From Candidatus Woesearchaeota archaeon (lineage in GTDB: Archaea > Nanoarchaeota > Nanoarchaeia > Woesearchaeales > JAGVZT01): DNA of 64,000 bases. A program made the position numbers and the translations under genes. This document shows positions 33,497-41,621 of this stretch, in pieces; the first letter of the stretch is position 1, and each line of letters opens with the position of its first letter. The stretch spans positions 62,001 through 126,000 of the forward strand of contig JAFCGF010000002.1 of NCBI GenBank assembly GCA_017608295.1. Reading direction: 5' to 3'. The notes under the pieces were generated by a model. It searched no databases. It had not been told where the DNA came from and saw only the letters and a list, made by a program, of their open reading frames with translations.

Positions 33497-33503
33497 TTTT
33501 TTT
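33497..33503 (+). terminator. Oligo-T transcription terminator after trmB-type gene
   Basis: Seven consecutive T bases directly follow the stop codon of the TrmB-type gene and precede the pheS promoter (TATA-like TTTATAAAAT at about 33546-33555). Archaeal RNA polymerase terminates at such T runs without needing a hairpin. Confidence 0.55.
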
Positions 33504-33577
33504 ATTTCCGGGCTTTTACTGCTGACTAGCTGTAGCTGGCAAAAGTTTATAAAATAAGAGAACGGAGTCATCTTATT

Positions 33578-35155
33578 GTGACTGCGCATCAATCTGCAGA
33601 GAAAGTGGAGAGGCTGCTGGAGAGTCTTCACCCCCTTGAGATAAAGGTGCTGCCGCATCTCGCGAAGCATTCCAATGTAAGGGAGCTCGAAGAAGCTTCA
33701 GGCCTGCAAGAAGTAGAAGTCATCAGGGCGCTGCAGTGGATGAGCAACAAGAAAATCATTGATACTCCGGTAAAGAAGTTCACTGAGCTGGTTGAGCTTG
33801 ATGAGCTAGGTAAGCGCTATCTCGGTGAGGGACTGCCTGAGAGGCGGTTTCTCGAGGCTGCAGAGAAGAATACCAAGATTGGTGACATCACTTCAGCGGC
33901 GAAGCTCGACAAGGAAGAGGTCAACCTCTGCCTCGGCCTGTTGCGCAGGAAGGTCGCGATTGATATCAAGAAAGGCAAAGGCGGCCTGACCATCACACTC
34001 ACTAAACAGGGCAACGAGCTGCTGAAAAAAGAGTCCTTTGAGGAGCAGTTCATCAAGACACTCAATGAAGGGCCTCGCCCTGTGGATACCCTCAAAGATG
34101 TGGAGCGCTTCGCCTTTGACGAGCTGAAGAAGCGCAAGGATATCATCAGGCTCAAGACAGAATGGAGCATGAGCGTCTCACTCACCAACATGGGAAAAGG
34201 GCTTCTGAAAACATTCTCATCATCAGGTATTGCAGGCAAAGACATCATCGAGACTCTCACTCCAAAGATGCTGCGCGACGGCTCATGGAAAGGCAAGAAA
34301 TTCCGCAGATACGACGTGGGCATCAATGTTCCGGCAGTGTATCCTGGCAAGAGGCACTTCGTGAACCAAGCGATTGAATACGCAAGGCGAATCTGGCTCG
34401 ACTTAGGTTTCAAGGAGATGACAGGCCCGCTGCTCCAGCCAGCGTTCTGGAATTTCGACGCCCTGTTCACTGCCCAGGACCACCCAGTCAGAGAGATGCA
34501 GGACACATACTACATCAAGAAGCCCGGAGTTGCGCAACTACCTGAAAAGAAACTCGTCGATAAAATCCGCGCTGTGCATGAGACTGGCGGGAATACAGGC
34601 AGCGCAGGATGGTCATATTCATGGAATCCTAATGAGGCAAAGCGCAATGTTCTCCGCACACACACCACTGTGCTGAGCGCGAGGACACTGGCAGCGCTGA
34701 AGAAAGAAGATTTGCCTGCCAAATACTTCGCACTGGGTGTCAACTTCCGCAACGAGGCAATTGACTGGTCCCACAACATTGAGTTCAACCAGACTGAGGG
34801 CATTGTTATCGACGAGGACGCCAACTTCAGGCACCTCCTCGGCTACCTAAAGAAATTCTTCCGCAAGATGGGGTATCCGGACGCGAGGTTCCGCCCAGCA
34901 TATTTCCCCTACACTGAGATGAGTGTAGAGATCGATGTGTTCCATCCAGTGCACAAGAAATGGGTCGAACTCGGCGGCGCAGGGATGTTCAGGCCTGAGG
35001 TCGTTGTTCCCCTGCTGGGAAAAGACATCCCTGTATTAGCATGGGGGCCGGGCTTTGACCGCACAATCACAGAATATTTTGACATCAACGACATTCGAGA
35101 TTTGTATTCCAACGACATGAGGCAGCTAAGAGAGATGAAGCTGTGGATGAAATAA
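33578..35155 (+). CDS. pheS: Phenylalanyl-tRNA synthetase alpha subunit
   Basis: Catalytic subunit of the (alpha-beta)2 PheRS. The 525-residue archaeal/eukaryotic-type protein has N-terminal winged helix-like DNA-binding-fold repeats (about 10-215). Class II motifs follow: motif 1 around HFVNQAIEYARRIWLDLGF, motif 2 with FALGVNFRNEAIDWSHNIEFNQTEG and motif 3 with GGAGMFRPEV...AWGPGFDRT near the C-terminus. The start is GTG at 33578, supported by the TATA 25 nt upstream; no ATG is available nearby. pheT follows 57 nt later, so the two are probably one transcript. Confidence 0.96.
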   Translation: MTAHQSAEKVERLLESLHPLEIKVLPHLAKHSNVRELEEASGLQEVEVIRALQWMSNKKIIDTPVKKFTELVELDELGKRYLGEGLPERRFLEAAEKNTKIGDITSAAKLDKEEVNLCLGLLRRKVAIDIKKGKGGLTITLTKQGNELLKKESFEEQFIKTLNEGPRPVDTLKDVERFAFDELKKRKDIIRLKTEWSMSVSLTNMGKGLLKTFSSSGIAGKDIIETLTPKMLRDGSWKGKKFRRYDVGINVPAVYPGKRHFVNQAIEYARRIWLDLGFKEMTGPLLQPAFWNFDALFTAQDHPVREMQDTYYIKKPGVAQLPEKKLVDKIRAVHETGGNTGSAGWSYSWNPNEAKRNVLRTHTTVLSARTLAALKKEDLPAKYFALGVNFRNEAIDWSHNIEFNQTEGIVIDEDANFRHLLGYLKKFFRKMGYPDARFRPAYFPYTEMSVEIDVFHPVHKKWVELGGAGMFRPEVVVPLLGKDIPVLAWGPGFDRTITEYFDINDIRDLYSNDMRQLREMKLWMK

Positions 35156-35212
35156 CATGCCTAACATAAAACGGAGTTTTATGGAGGCCCAGAAACACCA
35201 GGAGTGTTTCTG

Positions 35213-36889
35213 ATGCCGACTATAGAGCTAAACCGGGCAGTGGTCGAGAAGCTTATGGGGAAGAAACTTCCTACTGACAAGCTCAAGGACCGCATCTCGA
35301 TGATAGGAACCGACCTTGACGATGTCACTAAAGACACTATCCATGTTGAGATTTTCCCTAATCGGCCGGACATGCTTGCAGAGGGAGGATTCGCAAGAGC
35401 ACTCTCTTCTTTTATAGGGGTAAACCCTGGTATACAGCAGTATACTACAAAGCAGTCCAAGTACGCAGTGAATGTGGAGAAATCAGTACAGGCCGTGCGG
35501 CCATACACTGCTTGCGCAGTCGTGACAGGATTGAAGTTCACAGATGAGCGCATCAAGGAGATGATACAGCTCCAGGAGAAGCTCCACACGACATTCTGCC
35601 GCAACCGAAAGAAGGCAGCGATTGGCATCTATCCTATGGAAAAGATAACGTGGCCTATCCGCTATCTCGCAGCTGACCCCAAGAAAATGAAGTTCATTCC
35701 TCTTGAATCAGACAAGGAAATGGACGGCATGCAGATATTGAGCAAGCATCCAGCAGGAAGAGAATACGCACATCTCCTCGAGGGCAAGAATATGTTTCCG
35801 TACTTCATCGACTCGGCTGATGAGGTGCTGAGCATGCCCCCCATTATCAACTCCCACCTCACTGGAAAGATTGATGAAAAGACCACAGAGGTCTTTATCG
35901 AGACATCCGGCTTCGACCTGAAGGCACAAAGTACTCTCCTCAATATCATCGTCACGGATTTTGCAGAAATGGGAGGAACAATACATCTCGTTACAGTGAA
36001 TTATCCTGCAGGATATGATACGCGTAAACTAGTAAGCCCTGACCTAAAAGTACGGGAGATTCCCCTCAAGCTTGATTATATGAACCGCCTGCTCGGCCTC
36101 ACACTCAAGGAAGCGGAACTCAAGAAGCTGCTCGAAAGGATGGGGCTCAGCCTTAAGCAGGGCAAGGTGCTTATTCCCGCGTATAGGGCAGACATTCTAC
36201 ATCCCATCGACATTGTCGAGGACGTGGCAATCGCATATGGTTATGAGAACTTCAAGCCTGAGCTGCCCAATGTCTCCACTGTTGGAGAAGCATCACCAAT
36301 GACACTCTTTGAAGAGAAAGTGGCGCGCCTCATGGCAGGGCTGGGCCTGCTTGAGACACATACATATCACATATCCTCAAAAGAGGTGCAATGCGACAAG
36401 ATGGGGGTTGCGAAAAGGCTTGTTGAAATCGAGAAGACAAGCAGCGCAGAGTTCAGCATTCCGCGCGCCTGGATGCTTCCCTCACTCATATCTGTTCTGG
36501 AAGGAAACAGGCGCCATGAGTATCCTCAGCGCTTCTACGAACTGGGGACTATCTTCGTGCCTGAGAAAGGAACCGACACAGGCGTGAGAGAGTCTCTGAG
36601 CCTCTGCACTGTTGTAGCGCACCAGAAGGCAAACATCACTGAAGTTCGGCAGCTCCTCGATTCCCTCATGAGGCATCTCGGGCTCGCTGCTGAGGTTACC
36701 GCCGCAGAACACGAGAGCTTCATCCCTGGAAGAGCAGGGACTGTGAAGGTACTCGGAAAGGAAATTGGCATTATCGGAGAAATCCGCCCGCAGGTGCTTG
36801 AAGCATTCGGAATGGAGCAGCCGACATCCGCGTTCGAGATCTGCCTCACACGCCTATTGAATATTATCGAAAATCAAAGCAAAGGGTGA
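35213..36889 (+). CDS. pheT: Phenylalanyl-tRNA synthetase beta subunit
   Basis: Non-catalytic beta subunit, 558 residues, of the archaeal type without the bacterial N-terminal tRNA-binding extension. It starts MPTIELNRAVVEKL and has VEIFPNRPDMLAEGGFARAL (about 44-63), the B3/B4 editing region (about 90-260), a B5 domain near DYMNRLLGLTLKEAELKKLLERMGL, and a class II-like core (IPRAWMLPSLISVLEGNRR). GTG at 35204 is in frame, but the ATG at 35213 matches family starts. The small gene at 36895 follows 5 nt later. Confidence 0.95.
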   Translation: MPTIELNRAVVEKLMGKKLPTDKLKDRISMIGTDLDDVTKDTIHVEIFPNRPDMLAEGGFARALSSFIGVNPGIQQYTTKQSKYAVNVEKSVQAVRPYTACAVVTGLKFTDERIKEMIQLQEKLHTTFCRNRKKAAIGIYPMEKITWPIRYLAADPKKMKFIPLESDKEMDGMQILSKHPAGREYAHLLEGKNMFPYFIDSADEVLSMPPIINSHLTGKIDEKTTEVFIETSGFDLKAQSTLLNIIVTDFAEMGGTIHLVTVNYPAGYDTRKLVSPDLKVREIPLKLDYMNRLLGLTLKEAELKKLLERMGLSLKQGKVLIPAYRADILHPIDIVEDVAIAYGYENFKPELPNVSTVGEASPMTLFEEKVARLMAGLGLLETHTYHISSKEVQCDKMGVAKRLVEIEKTSSAEFSIPRAWMLPSLISVLEGNRRHEYPQRFYELGTIFVPEKGTDTGVRESLSLCTVVAHQKANITEVRQLLDSLMRHLGLAAEVTAAEHESFIPGRAGTVKVLGKEIGIIGEIRPQVLEAFGMEQPTSAFEICLTRLLNIIENQSKG

Positions 36890-36894
36890 GAATA

Positions 36895-37056
36895 ATGAAA
36901 ATAAAGATGATTTACGCGAACTCGTACCACGAAGGAGAAGACCGCGTGAACGACTGGCTCAAGTCAAAGAAGAATATCAACATCATAGACATTAAGTTCA
37001 CAGCGAACTATGTCAGCGATGAGGACCATTATATGTTCATGCTCATGTATGATTAG
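36895..37056 (+). CDS. Small Cse60-like protein
   Basis: A 53-residue protein starting 5 nt after pheT, with GGTGAG seven nt before its ATG. It reads MKIKMIYANSYHEGEDRVNDW, then INIIDIKFTANYVSDEDHYMFMLMYD, an alpha-beta-beta pattern resembling the small Cse60 family first seen in sporulating bacteria. That family has no known biochemical role and is found in many non-sporulators. Its TAG interlocks with the TAA of the convergent MFS gene (bases 37053-37056 serve both). Confidence 0.65.
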   Translation: MKIKMIYANSYHEGEDRVNDWLKSKKNINIIDIKFTANYVSDEDHYMFMLMYD

Positions 37057-38489
37057 TCAGGCTTTTTCCCCTTCAAGGGTCTTGACACTACAGTTTTTAC
37101 AGAATCCATTGATTTCTGCCGCAGCCTGCGGGCAAGCCGTGCGCCGTAGCGTGCTCCATTGAACGCACCGTAAATCGCATCCTCTAACGGCTCGAACGCC
37201 ATGTACCCGAAGAGCAGCTCAATACCTGTGACGTGCTCTACTTCCCTCACTTCTTTGAATCGTGGGATGAAGATAATAGCGATGAGCAGCCTCAGCAAGC
37301 CGGAGATGAGGAATATAGTCAGGAGATTTGAAGGAAGGTTCCAGAGAATCGGCACTCGTATTGAGAAAAAACCCCCAAGCATCGCCCCGGTGAACAGGAG
37401 GATACCATGAAGGGTGTCGTGATAGGCAAAGACCCGTGCCCGTTTAGTAGGGCGAATGGAGTCAAAGAGGAAATTCGCTGAGGCCAGCTCAAAGCCGCCC
37501 CATACAATCCCTGCATAGAAGTTGATGAGTACAATCCACCAGATATTTGTCGAGACGAGCCAGAGTATTGGGGCCAGTGGGATGAGAAGCGCAGTCAGCC
37601 GTATCACTTTGATGTTCCCAAAACGGTCGCCATATTTCCCCCAGTAGCGTATAGTCAGAACCTTGGAGATGGTAAATGAGACTATAACTGCTGTGTACCC
37701 AAAGTAGGGATACTGTAGGTCGCGGAGCATATAAAGGGCGAAAAAGGGGGAGGCAAAGGCAGTTGCTGCCCTGAAGAGGACATTGAATATCACGAATCTC
37801 CCATAGTTAGATTTAGGAAGCCTGGTGATGAAGGTCCCTAGGGTAAACCGTTCTTCTTTTAGCGGCTTGTATTCAGGCTCATCCATCTGAGTGATGAAGC
37901 CGCCAGAGATAAAACGGGCGATACTTGCAATTACAAAGATAGCGGCAAAGCCAATCATCTCATTAGTGTTCTCAAAAAAACCAAGGACAGCTCCCGCGGC
38001 AAGGGTTGAGATAACAGTCGCAACCTGAATAATGGTGTTCCGATGCCCGAAATACTGGCCGCGGAGCTTTTCAGGCACCAGGTCGCCCATCCAGCTTATC
38101 CAGGCTGGTGTGGTGAAGCGGCCGAGCATGACGTAGACAGTATACAGGATGATGAGCAGGGGTACAGCCCTTGACCTGAGGAGCAAGGGCAATCCTAACA
38201 AGGGGAGCCATATGAAGGCCTGCATCATCACTGTCGTGAAGACAATCTTCTTCCTGAGCCTCAGGTTGTCCACGAAATCTGCAGCAAATGGCTGGACAAA
38301 ACTGCTCACAAGATTCGGCAAGGATTCGAGGAGGGCAATTTCCATATTGGTCGCTTTCAGTGCGATAGCGAAGGGCTTGATGAAATTCTGGCCGAATCCG
38401 ACCATGATACTCCAGAATAACCCATCCCTGTCAGAGGCCCGAAGGCTCTTCTTGACATTCTCATCCTTTATCTTTTTCCAGAACGACAT
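37053..38489 (-). CDS. Major facilitator superfamily transporter
   Basis: A 478-residue polytopic membrane protein with about twelve hydrophobic spans in two halves joined by a cytoplasmic loop (about 200-215). The loop after span 2 reads FVDNLRLRKKIV, a variant of the MFS Gly-x-x-x-Asp-Arg motif, and RGQYFGHRNTIIQVA follows span 4. GKYGDRFGNIKVIR repeats the motif in the second half. An unusually charged C-terminal tail (about 430-478) has several Arg/Lys clusters. The substrate is unknown. ATG at 38489 starts the frame; it is transcribed alone. Confidence 0.85.
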   Translation of the reverse strand: MSFWKKIKDENVKKSLRASDRDGLFWSIMVGFGQNFIKPFAIALKATNMEIALLESLPNLVSSFVQPFAADFVDNLRLRKKIVFTTVMMQAFIWLPLLGLPLLLRSRAVPLLIILYTVYVMLGRFTTPAWISWMGDLVPEKLRGQYFGHRNTIIQVATVISTLAAGAVLGFFENTNEMIGFAAIFVIASIARFISGGFITQMDEPEYKPLKEERFTLGTFITRLPKSNYGRFVIFNVLFRAATAFASPFFALYMLRDLQYPYFGYTAVIVSFTISKVLTIRYWGKYGDRFGNIKVIRLTALLIPLAPILWLVSTNIWWIVLINFYAGIVWGGFELASANFLFDSIRPTKRARVFAYHDTLHGILLFTGAMLGGFFSIRVPILWNLPSNLLTIFLISGLLRLLIAIIFIPRFKEVREVEHVTGIELLFGYMAFEPLEDAIYGAFNGARYGARLARRLRQKSMDSVKTVVSRPLKGKKPD

Positions 38490-38560
38490 TTACGTCCCCA
38501 ATAGAGTGGACAGTGTAAAAAAGGAACTACTTTAATCTTTCTCTGGAGAAATCAGAGCCG

Positions 38561-38863
38561 CTACTTTTTCTTTTTCGCTGGCTTCTTTTCTTCCGGGGTC
38601 TTTTTCGGCCTGCGGCGGACTGGTTTTATCTCGCGGACTTTGACTCCAAGATCCTGAAGTGCCTTGATGACATTCTCATGGGAGGCATTTTTCCTCAGGT
38701 CAACAACCTTATCTAGGGGCTCAAGGTGCCTGACATTGCACTTCCTCCTTCTAGTCTCACCGTCAATCATAACATGATTACTATCAATGACATCAATGAT
38801 GAGGCAGTGCTTCCCTGCATCACGTCCTGCGAATTTCACGCAGTGTCTTCCTATGTCCATCAT
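38561..38863 (-). CDS. rpl14e: Ribosomal protein L14e
   Basis: A 100-residue large-subunit protein with a KOW-type N-terminal SH3 fold: MMDIGRHCVKFAGRDAGKHCLIIDVIDSNHVMIDGETRRRKCNVRHLEPL. A Lys/Arg/Pro-rich tail (about 75-100) probably binds rRNA. An in-frame extension upstream to 39145 is antisense-like reading through rpl34e and is rejected. The ATG at 38863 overlaps the L34e TGA as ATGA, showing tight translational coupling. In many archaea a cytidylate kinase gene sits between L34e and L14e; it is absent here. Confidence 0.94.
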   Translation of the reverse strand: MMDIGRHCVKFAGRDAGKHCLIIDVIDSNHVMIDGETRRRKCNVRHLEPLDKVVDLRKNASHENVIKALQDLGVKVREIKPVRRRPKKTPEEKKPAKKKK

Positions 38864-39132
38864 TGTGACTGCCTCACCCTCTTGAGCATCTCTTCCCTCA
38901 TGCAGCTGCTGCACAAGGTGCCGCCAAAGGGCCGGCTCGGCCTCTTCTTCGTCTTTGCCATGGTGCGCATCTTGACAGGCCTTTCCCTTGGTGTGCCTGG
39001 AAGGGTCTTGCCGCATCCCGCACATTTGGCGGACTGGGGCTTCTGTCTGCGATAGTGCTGAACAGTCCTGCCGCCTGGTACGCGGCGCTGCACTTTCCGT
39101 ATGCTCGTCGAGCGGTGTTTTGGTGCTGGCAT
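38860..39132 (-). CDS. rpl34e: Ribosomal protein L34e
   Basis: A 90-residue zinc-ribbon ribosomal protein. Two CxxC pairs, C37-A-G-C40 and C74-S-S-C77, bind zinc. The basic N-terminus (RSTSIRKVQRRVPGG) and RPSRPFGGTLCSSC are family hallmarks. The ATG follows TTGAGGTATTATC. A palindromic TATTTAAATA at about 39183-39192, overlapping the end of the upstream gene, is the likely promoter. It shares ATGA with rpl14e. Confidence 0.95.
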   Translation of the reverse strand: MPAPKHRSTSIRKVQRRVPGGRTVQHYRRQKPQSAKCAGCGKTLPGTPRERPVKMRTMAKTKKRPSRPFGGTLCSSCMREEMLKRVRQSQ

Positions 39133-39186
39133 GATAATACCTCAATAATTTATCTAATGAATCTGTCGAGGGGACTCAAGGACTAT

Positions 39187-39657
39187 TTAAATAGTTTGTT
39201 GTCCCAGCCAGAAGTTGAGGATTTTCAGGGCATTCTCCTTAGTCTGGGGATAGCCAGCGATACTTATCCTACAGTGGAAGCACTTTCCGCTGTCAGTGAA
39301 CTTCAGCTTTTCTTCTTCCAGCATGGCTTTCATGTCAAACCGGATGAAGAAATGATTCTCACTGTCCAGGCGTGTCTCAGCCTGTTTGAGTAGAAGCGAG
39401 CGCTGCTCTTGTGTGAGCCCTTGCTTAAGATGCTCCAGCACAGCGCGCACGTGCCTGTTCTTGCTCACCCTTATTGTCTCTATGGTGATGACCCGCTCAT
39501 TAAAGCTCTTCGCTCTCTCAGTATTGATAGTAACCTTCTCCTTCACAAGGTCAAAGGGAATAAACGAGCGGAGCTTCTCCAGAATAATAGCTTTCTGGGT
39601 ATCCTCCTCTTCCTTAACGAACACCGAAAACTCGATGTTGTGGGCGATTTTATTCAT
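39187..39657 (-). CDS. Exosome-associated RNA-binding protein (COG1325/PF01877)
   Basis: A 156-residue protein of the archaeal family formerly DUF54, predicted to act with the exosome in RNA processing. Its features include AHNIEFSVFVKEEEDTQKAI at the N-terminus, FNERVITIETIRVSKNRHVRAVLEHLKQGLTQEQRSLL (about 60-97) and the C-terminal HFFIRFDMKAMLEEEKL.F followed by CFHCRISIAGYP. The ATG at 39657 is 24 nt from the TATA at 39681-39690; the longer frame to 39741 crosses that promoter and the divergent gene. Exosome association is inferred from the family, not from neighbours here. Confidence 0.82.
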   Translation of the reverse strand: MNKIAHNIEFSVFVKEEEDTQKAIILEKLRSFIPFDLVKEKVTINTERAKSFNERVITIETIRVSKNRHVRAVLEHLKQGLTQEQRSLLLKQAETRLDSENHFFIRFDMKAMLEEEKLKFTDSGKCFHCRISIAGYPQTKENALKILNFWLGQQTI

Positions 39658-39680
39658 GCTTCCCACAGGAGCTTCGCAAG

Positions 39681-39690
39681 GTTTATATAA
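39681..39690. promoter_or_regulatory. Single TATA box serving two divergent genes
   Basis: GTTTATATAA is TATA-like on both strands and lies 23-24 nt from each start codon: 39657 on the minus strand (exosome-type gene) and 39713 on the plus strand (presenilin-type gene). The starts are only 55 bp apart and no second TATA is visible, so one bidirectional core promoter is inferred. Confidence 0.6.
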
Positions 39691-39712
39691 GTTCACTCGC
39701 AGGAATAATGCA

Positions 39713-40675
39713 ATGAAGCATGCACTGCCCGTAACCATCACACTATTCCTCCTATTTATCGCCTCTCAGACTGTAGGGCTGTGGATTCTAAGCCAGAACA
39801 TGGACATCATCACTGATGAAAGCGGGCAAGTGACCGACATTACTCCAAAAGACGATTGGGAGCGCCCAGATTTGGAGGGGATTGATTCGGTTTTGTACAT
39901 CGTCGGCGCAATTCTTGTCGGCACTATACTGTTACTGATTATCATCAAGTTCAAGAAACGGATGCTCTGGAAGGTCTGGTTCTTCGTTGCCGTATGGCTC
40001 ACCATTATGCTCGCCCTCGGCGTCTTCCTCACCCCAAGTCTTGCCCTCATCATCGGGCTCCTGCTTGCAGTGATGAAATTCTACAAGCCAAATATCATCA
40101 TCCATAACGTAACAGAGGTCTTCCTCTATTCAGGCATCGCTGTCCTGCTCGTTCCATTGCTGGATCTGCTCTACGCCGGCATTCTGCTCCTTGTCATCGC
40201 AATATATGACTTCATCGCCGTGTTCAAGAGCAAGCATATGGTCTCGATGGCAAAATTCCAGAGTACTGCGAATGTCTTTGCCGGACTGTCCATCCCCTAT
40301 TCAACTAAGACAGGGAATCCTGTTATGGCCTCGCTCAAGCCCCTTGAGGACTCTCCCCCTGAACCGCCTGAAGGCCCTGAAATGGAGGACTATGAATACG
40401 AGAAAGTGGAGTCCTCATTGAAGACTGCGATTCTGGGCGGGGGGGACATCGCGTTCCCGCTGATATTCTCGGGCGTGCTCATGCAGGAGCTCATCCAGAA
40501 TCATGGCCTGCAGGTGAACGTCGCCCTTGGGGCTGCCCTCGCTGTGAGCCTCTGCGCAGGAATTGCCCTATTAGGATTGCTCAGCTATGGCAAAAAGGAC
40601 AGATTCTATCCGGCGATGCCCTTCATCTCAGCAGGCTGCTTCCTTGGAACCGGAATTGTATATCTACTCATCTGA
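39713..40675 (+). CDS. Presenilin/signal-peptide-peptidase-type intramembrane aspartyl protease
   Basis: A 320-residue membrane protein with about nine spans. Catalytic motifs are IYDF with Asp166, GGGD with Asp245 in the next catalytic helix, and a PAMP sequence near 295 in the position of the PAL motif. It belongs to family A22 like methanogen PSH proteases, which cut transmembrane helices such as remnant signal peptides. A Pro/Glu-rich loop (about 210-230) separates the catalytic helices. The start is ATG at 39713, 23 nt after the TATA. Substrates are unknown; a role in clearing signal peptides is an inference. Confidence 0.88.
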   Translation: MKHALPVTITLFLLFIASQTVGLWILSQNMDIITDESGQVTDITPKDDWERPDLEGIDSVLYIVGAILVGTILLLIIIKFKKRMLWKVWFFVAVWLTIMLALGVFLTPSLALIIGLLLAVMKFYKPNIIIHNVTEVFLYSGIAVLLVPLLDLLYAGILLLVIAIYDFIAVFKSKHMVSMAKFQSTANVFAGLSIPYSTKTGNPVMASLKPLEDSPPEPPEGPEMEDYEYEKVESSLKTAILGGGDIAFPLIFSGVLMQELIQNHGLQVNVALGAALAVSLCAGIALLGLLSYGKKDRFYPAMPFISAGCFLGTGIVYLLI

Positions 40676-40738
40676 AGCCAGTATGCGCGAAGATTTTTAT
40701 ACTCTGTTTTCCTGAAACATTCAGACGAGGTGGCAATC

Positions 40739-41119
40739 ATGGTTGATGAAGATATGGCACAATATGTCAAGACAATGAAGGACCAGGGTAAGTCCGAGAC
40801 TGAGATACGCGAGAAGCTAGGTGCAGCAGGCTGGGACCGCCCGACCATAGACCAGGCAATCCAAGGTGGATTCAGTGGAGATGTTCCACAGCCTGCCGGG
40901 CCGAGCGTCAGTTCAAAGAAGACTACTGCCGGGATATTGGCCATCCTTCTCGGCGGCTTGGGAGTCCATAAATTTTATCTTGGAAACACAGGGATGGGCA
41001 TTCTCTACCTCTGCTTCTGCTGGTCAGGCATACCTTCCATCGTAGGGCTTATTGAGGGTATCATCTACCTCACAAAGACTGACGACGAGTTCCTGAGGGA
41101 GTATATGAACAAGAAATAG
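40739..41119 (+). CDS. TM2-domain membrane protein with N-terminal helical module
   Basis: A 126-residue protein. Residues 1-40 form a helical module with YVKTMKDQGKSETEIREKL and AGWDRPTIDQAI, also found at the start of the product of 41622-42623. A Pro/Ser linker leads to a TM2 domain (about 55-115): KKTTAGILAILLGGLGVHKFYLGN...GILYLCFCWSGIPSIVGLIEG. The start at 40739 follows GAGGTGGCAATC; GTG at 40730 is less likely. A TATA-like TTTTTATACT at about 40694-40703 is upstream. TM2 proteins have no settled biochemical role. Confidence 0.8.
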   Translation: MVDEDMAQYVKTMKDQGKSETEIREKLGAAGWDRPTIDQAIQGGFSGDVPQPAGPSVSSKKTTAGILAILLGGLGVHKFYLGNTGMGILYLCFCWSGIPSIVGLIEGIIYLTKTDDEFLREYMNKK

Positions 41120-41128
41120 TGAGAGCTC

Positions 41129-41614
41129 ATGCCCCCTCCAACCAGTGAGATCCTATCAGAGATTAAGCTAGGGCTCCACAAAAGCTCAAGATATATTCTT
41201 TCCCACCACACTGAAGAAGAACTGTACAGGTGCTATGCGCTGAAGCTAAGGACTAAAGAGATTCATCTCTGCTCACGATGCCTTGGGATATACGCTGGAA
41301 TCATATGCGGATTCCTGCTACACACTTTCACCCTTGTGTCTCCAGTGCATTATCTGCCCTTCATTATGATATTTCCCCTATTCGCGCTTCTTGACTGGTC
41401 GCTCAGCGCATTCGCTGGCTGGAGAGGTCATAATCTCCTGCGCACCCTTTCAGGCTTGGCGCTTGGCATCGCATACGCGCTTGGCATTACCCTTCTCATC
41501 TCAGGGGATTTCAGAGTACTGCGTGTGGGCATCGCATATACTCTAATAGCAGCACATCTCCTCTGGCTGAAACATTTTTATACTAAGGCGCCCAGAGGCA
41601 TGCCAATGAGGTGA
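41129..41614 (+). CDS. DUF2085 membrane protein
   Basis: A 161-residue membrane protein with four or five spans. Its LCSRCLGIYAGI motif (about 46-57), together with upstream RCYALKL, matches DUF2085, a family of unknown function with a CxxC pair near the membrane surface that may bind metal. LLDWSLSAFAGWRGHNLLRTLSGL (about 92-115) is also family-like. It lies 9 nt after the TM2-domain gene and 7 nt before the next membrane gene, so all three form one operon. Confidence 0.75.
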   Translation: MPPPTSEILSEIKLGLHKSSRYILSHHTEEELYRCYALKLRTKEIHLCSRCLGIYAGIICGFLLHTFTLVSPVHYLPFIMIFPLFALLDWSLSAFAGWRGHNLLRTLSGLALGIAYALGITLLISGDFRVLRVGIAYTLIAAHLLWLKHFYTKAPRGMPMR

Positions 41615-41621
41615 CTCTCTC

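Noticed and set aside
38864..39145. Long in-frame extension of the L14e gene
   Set aside because: It reads through rpl34e in another frame; the L14e family starts at MMDIGRH and the ATGA overlap explains the gene start.
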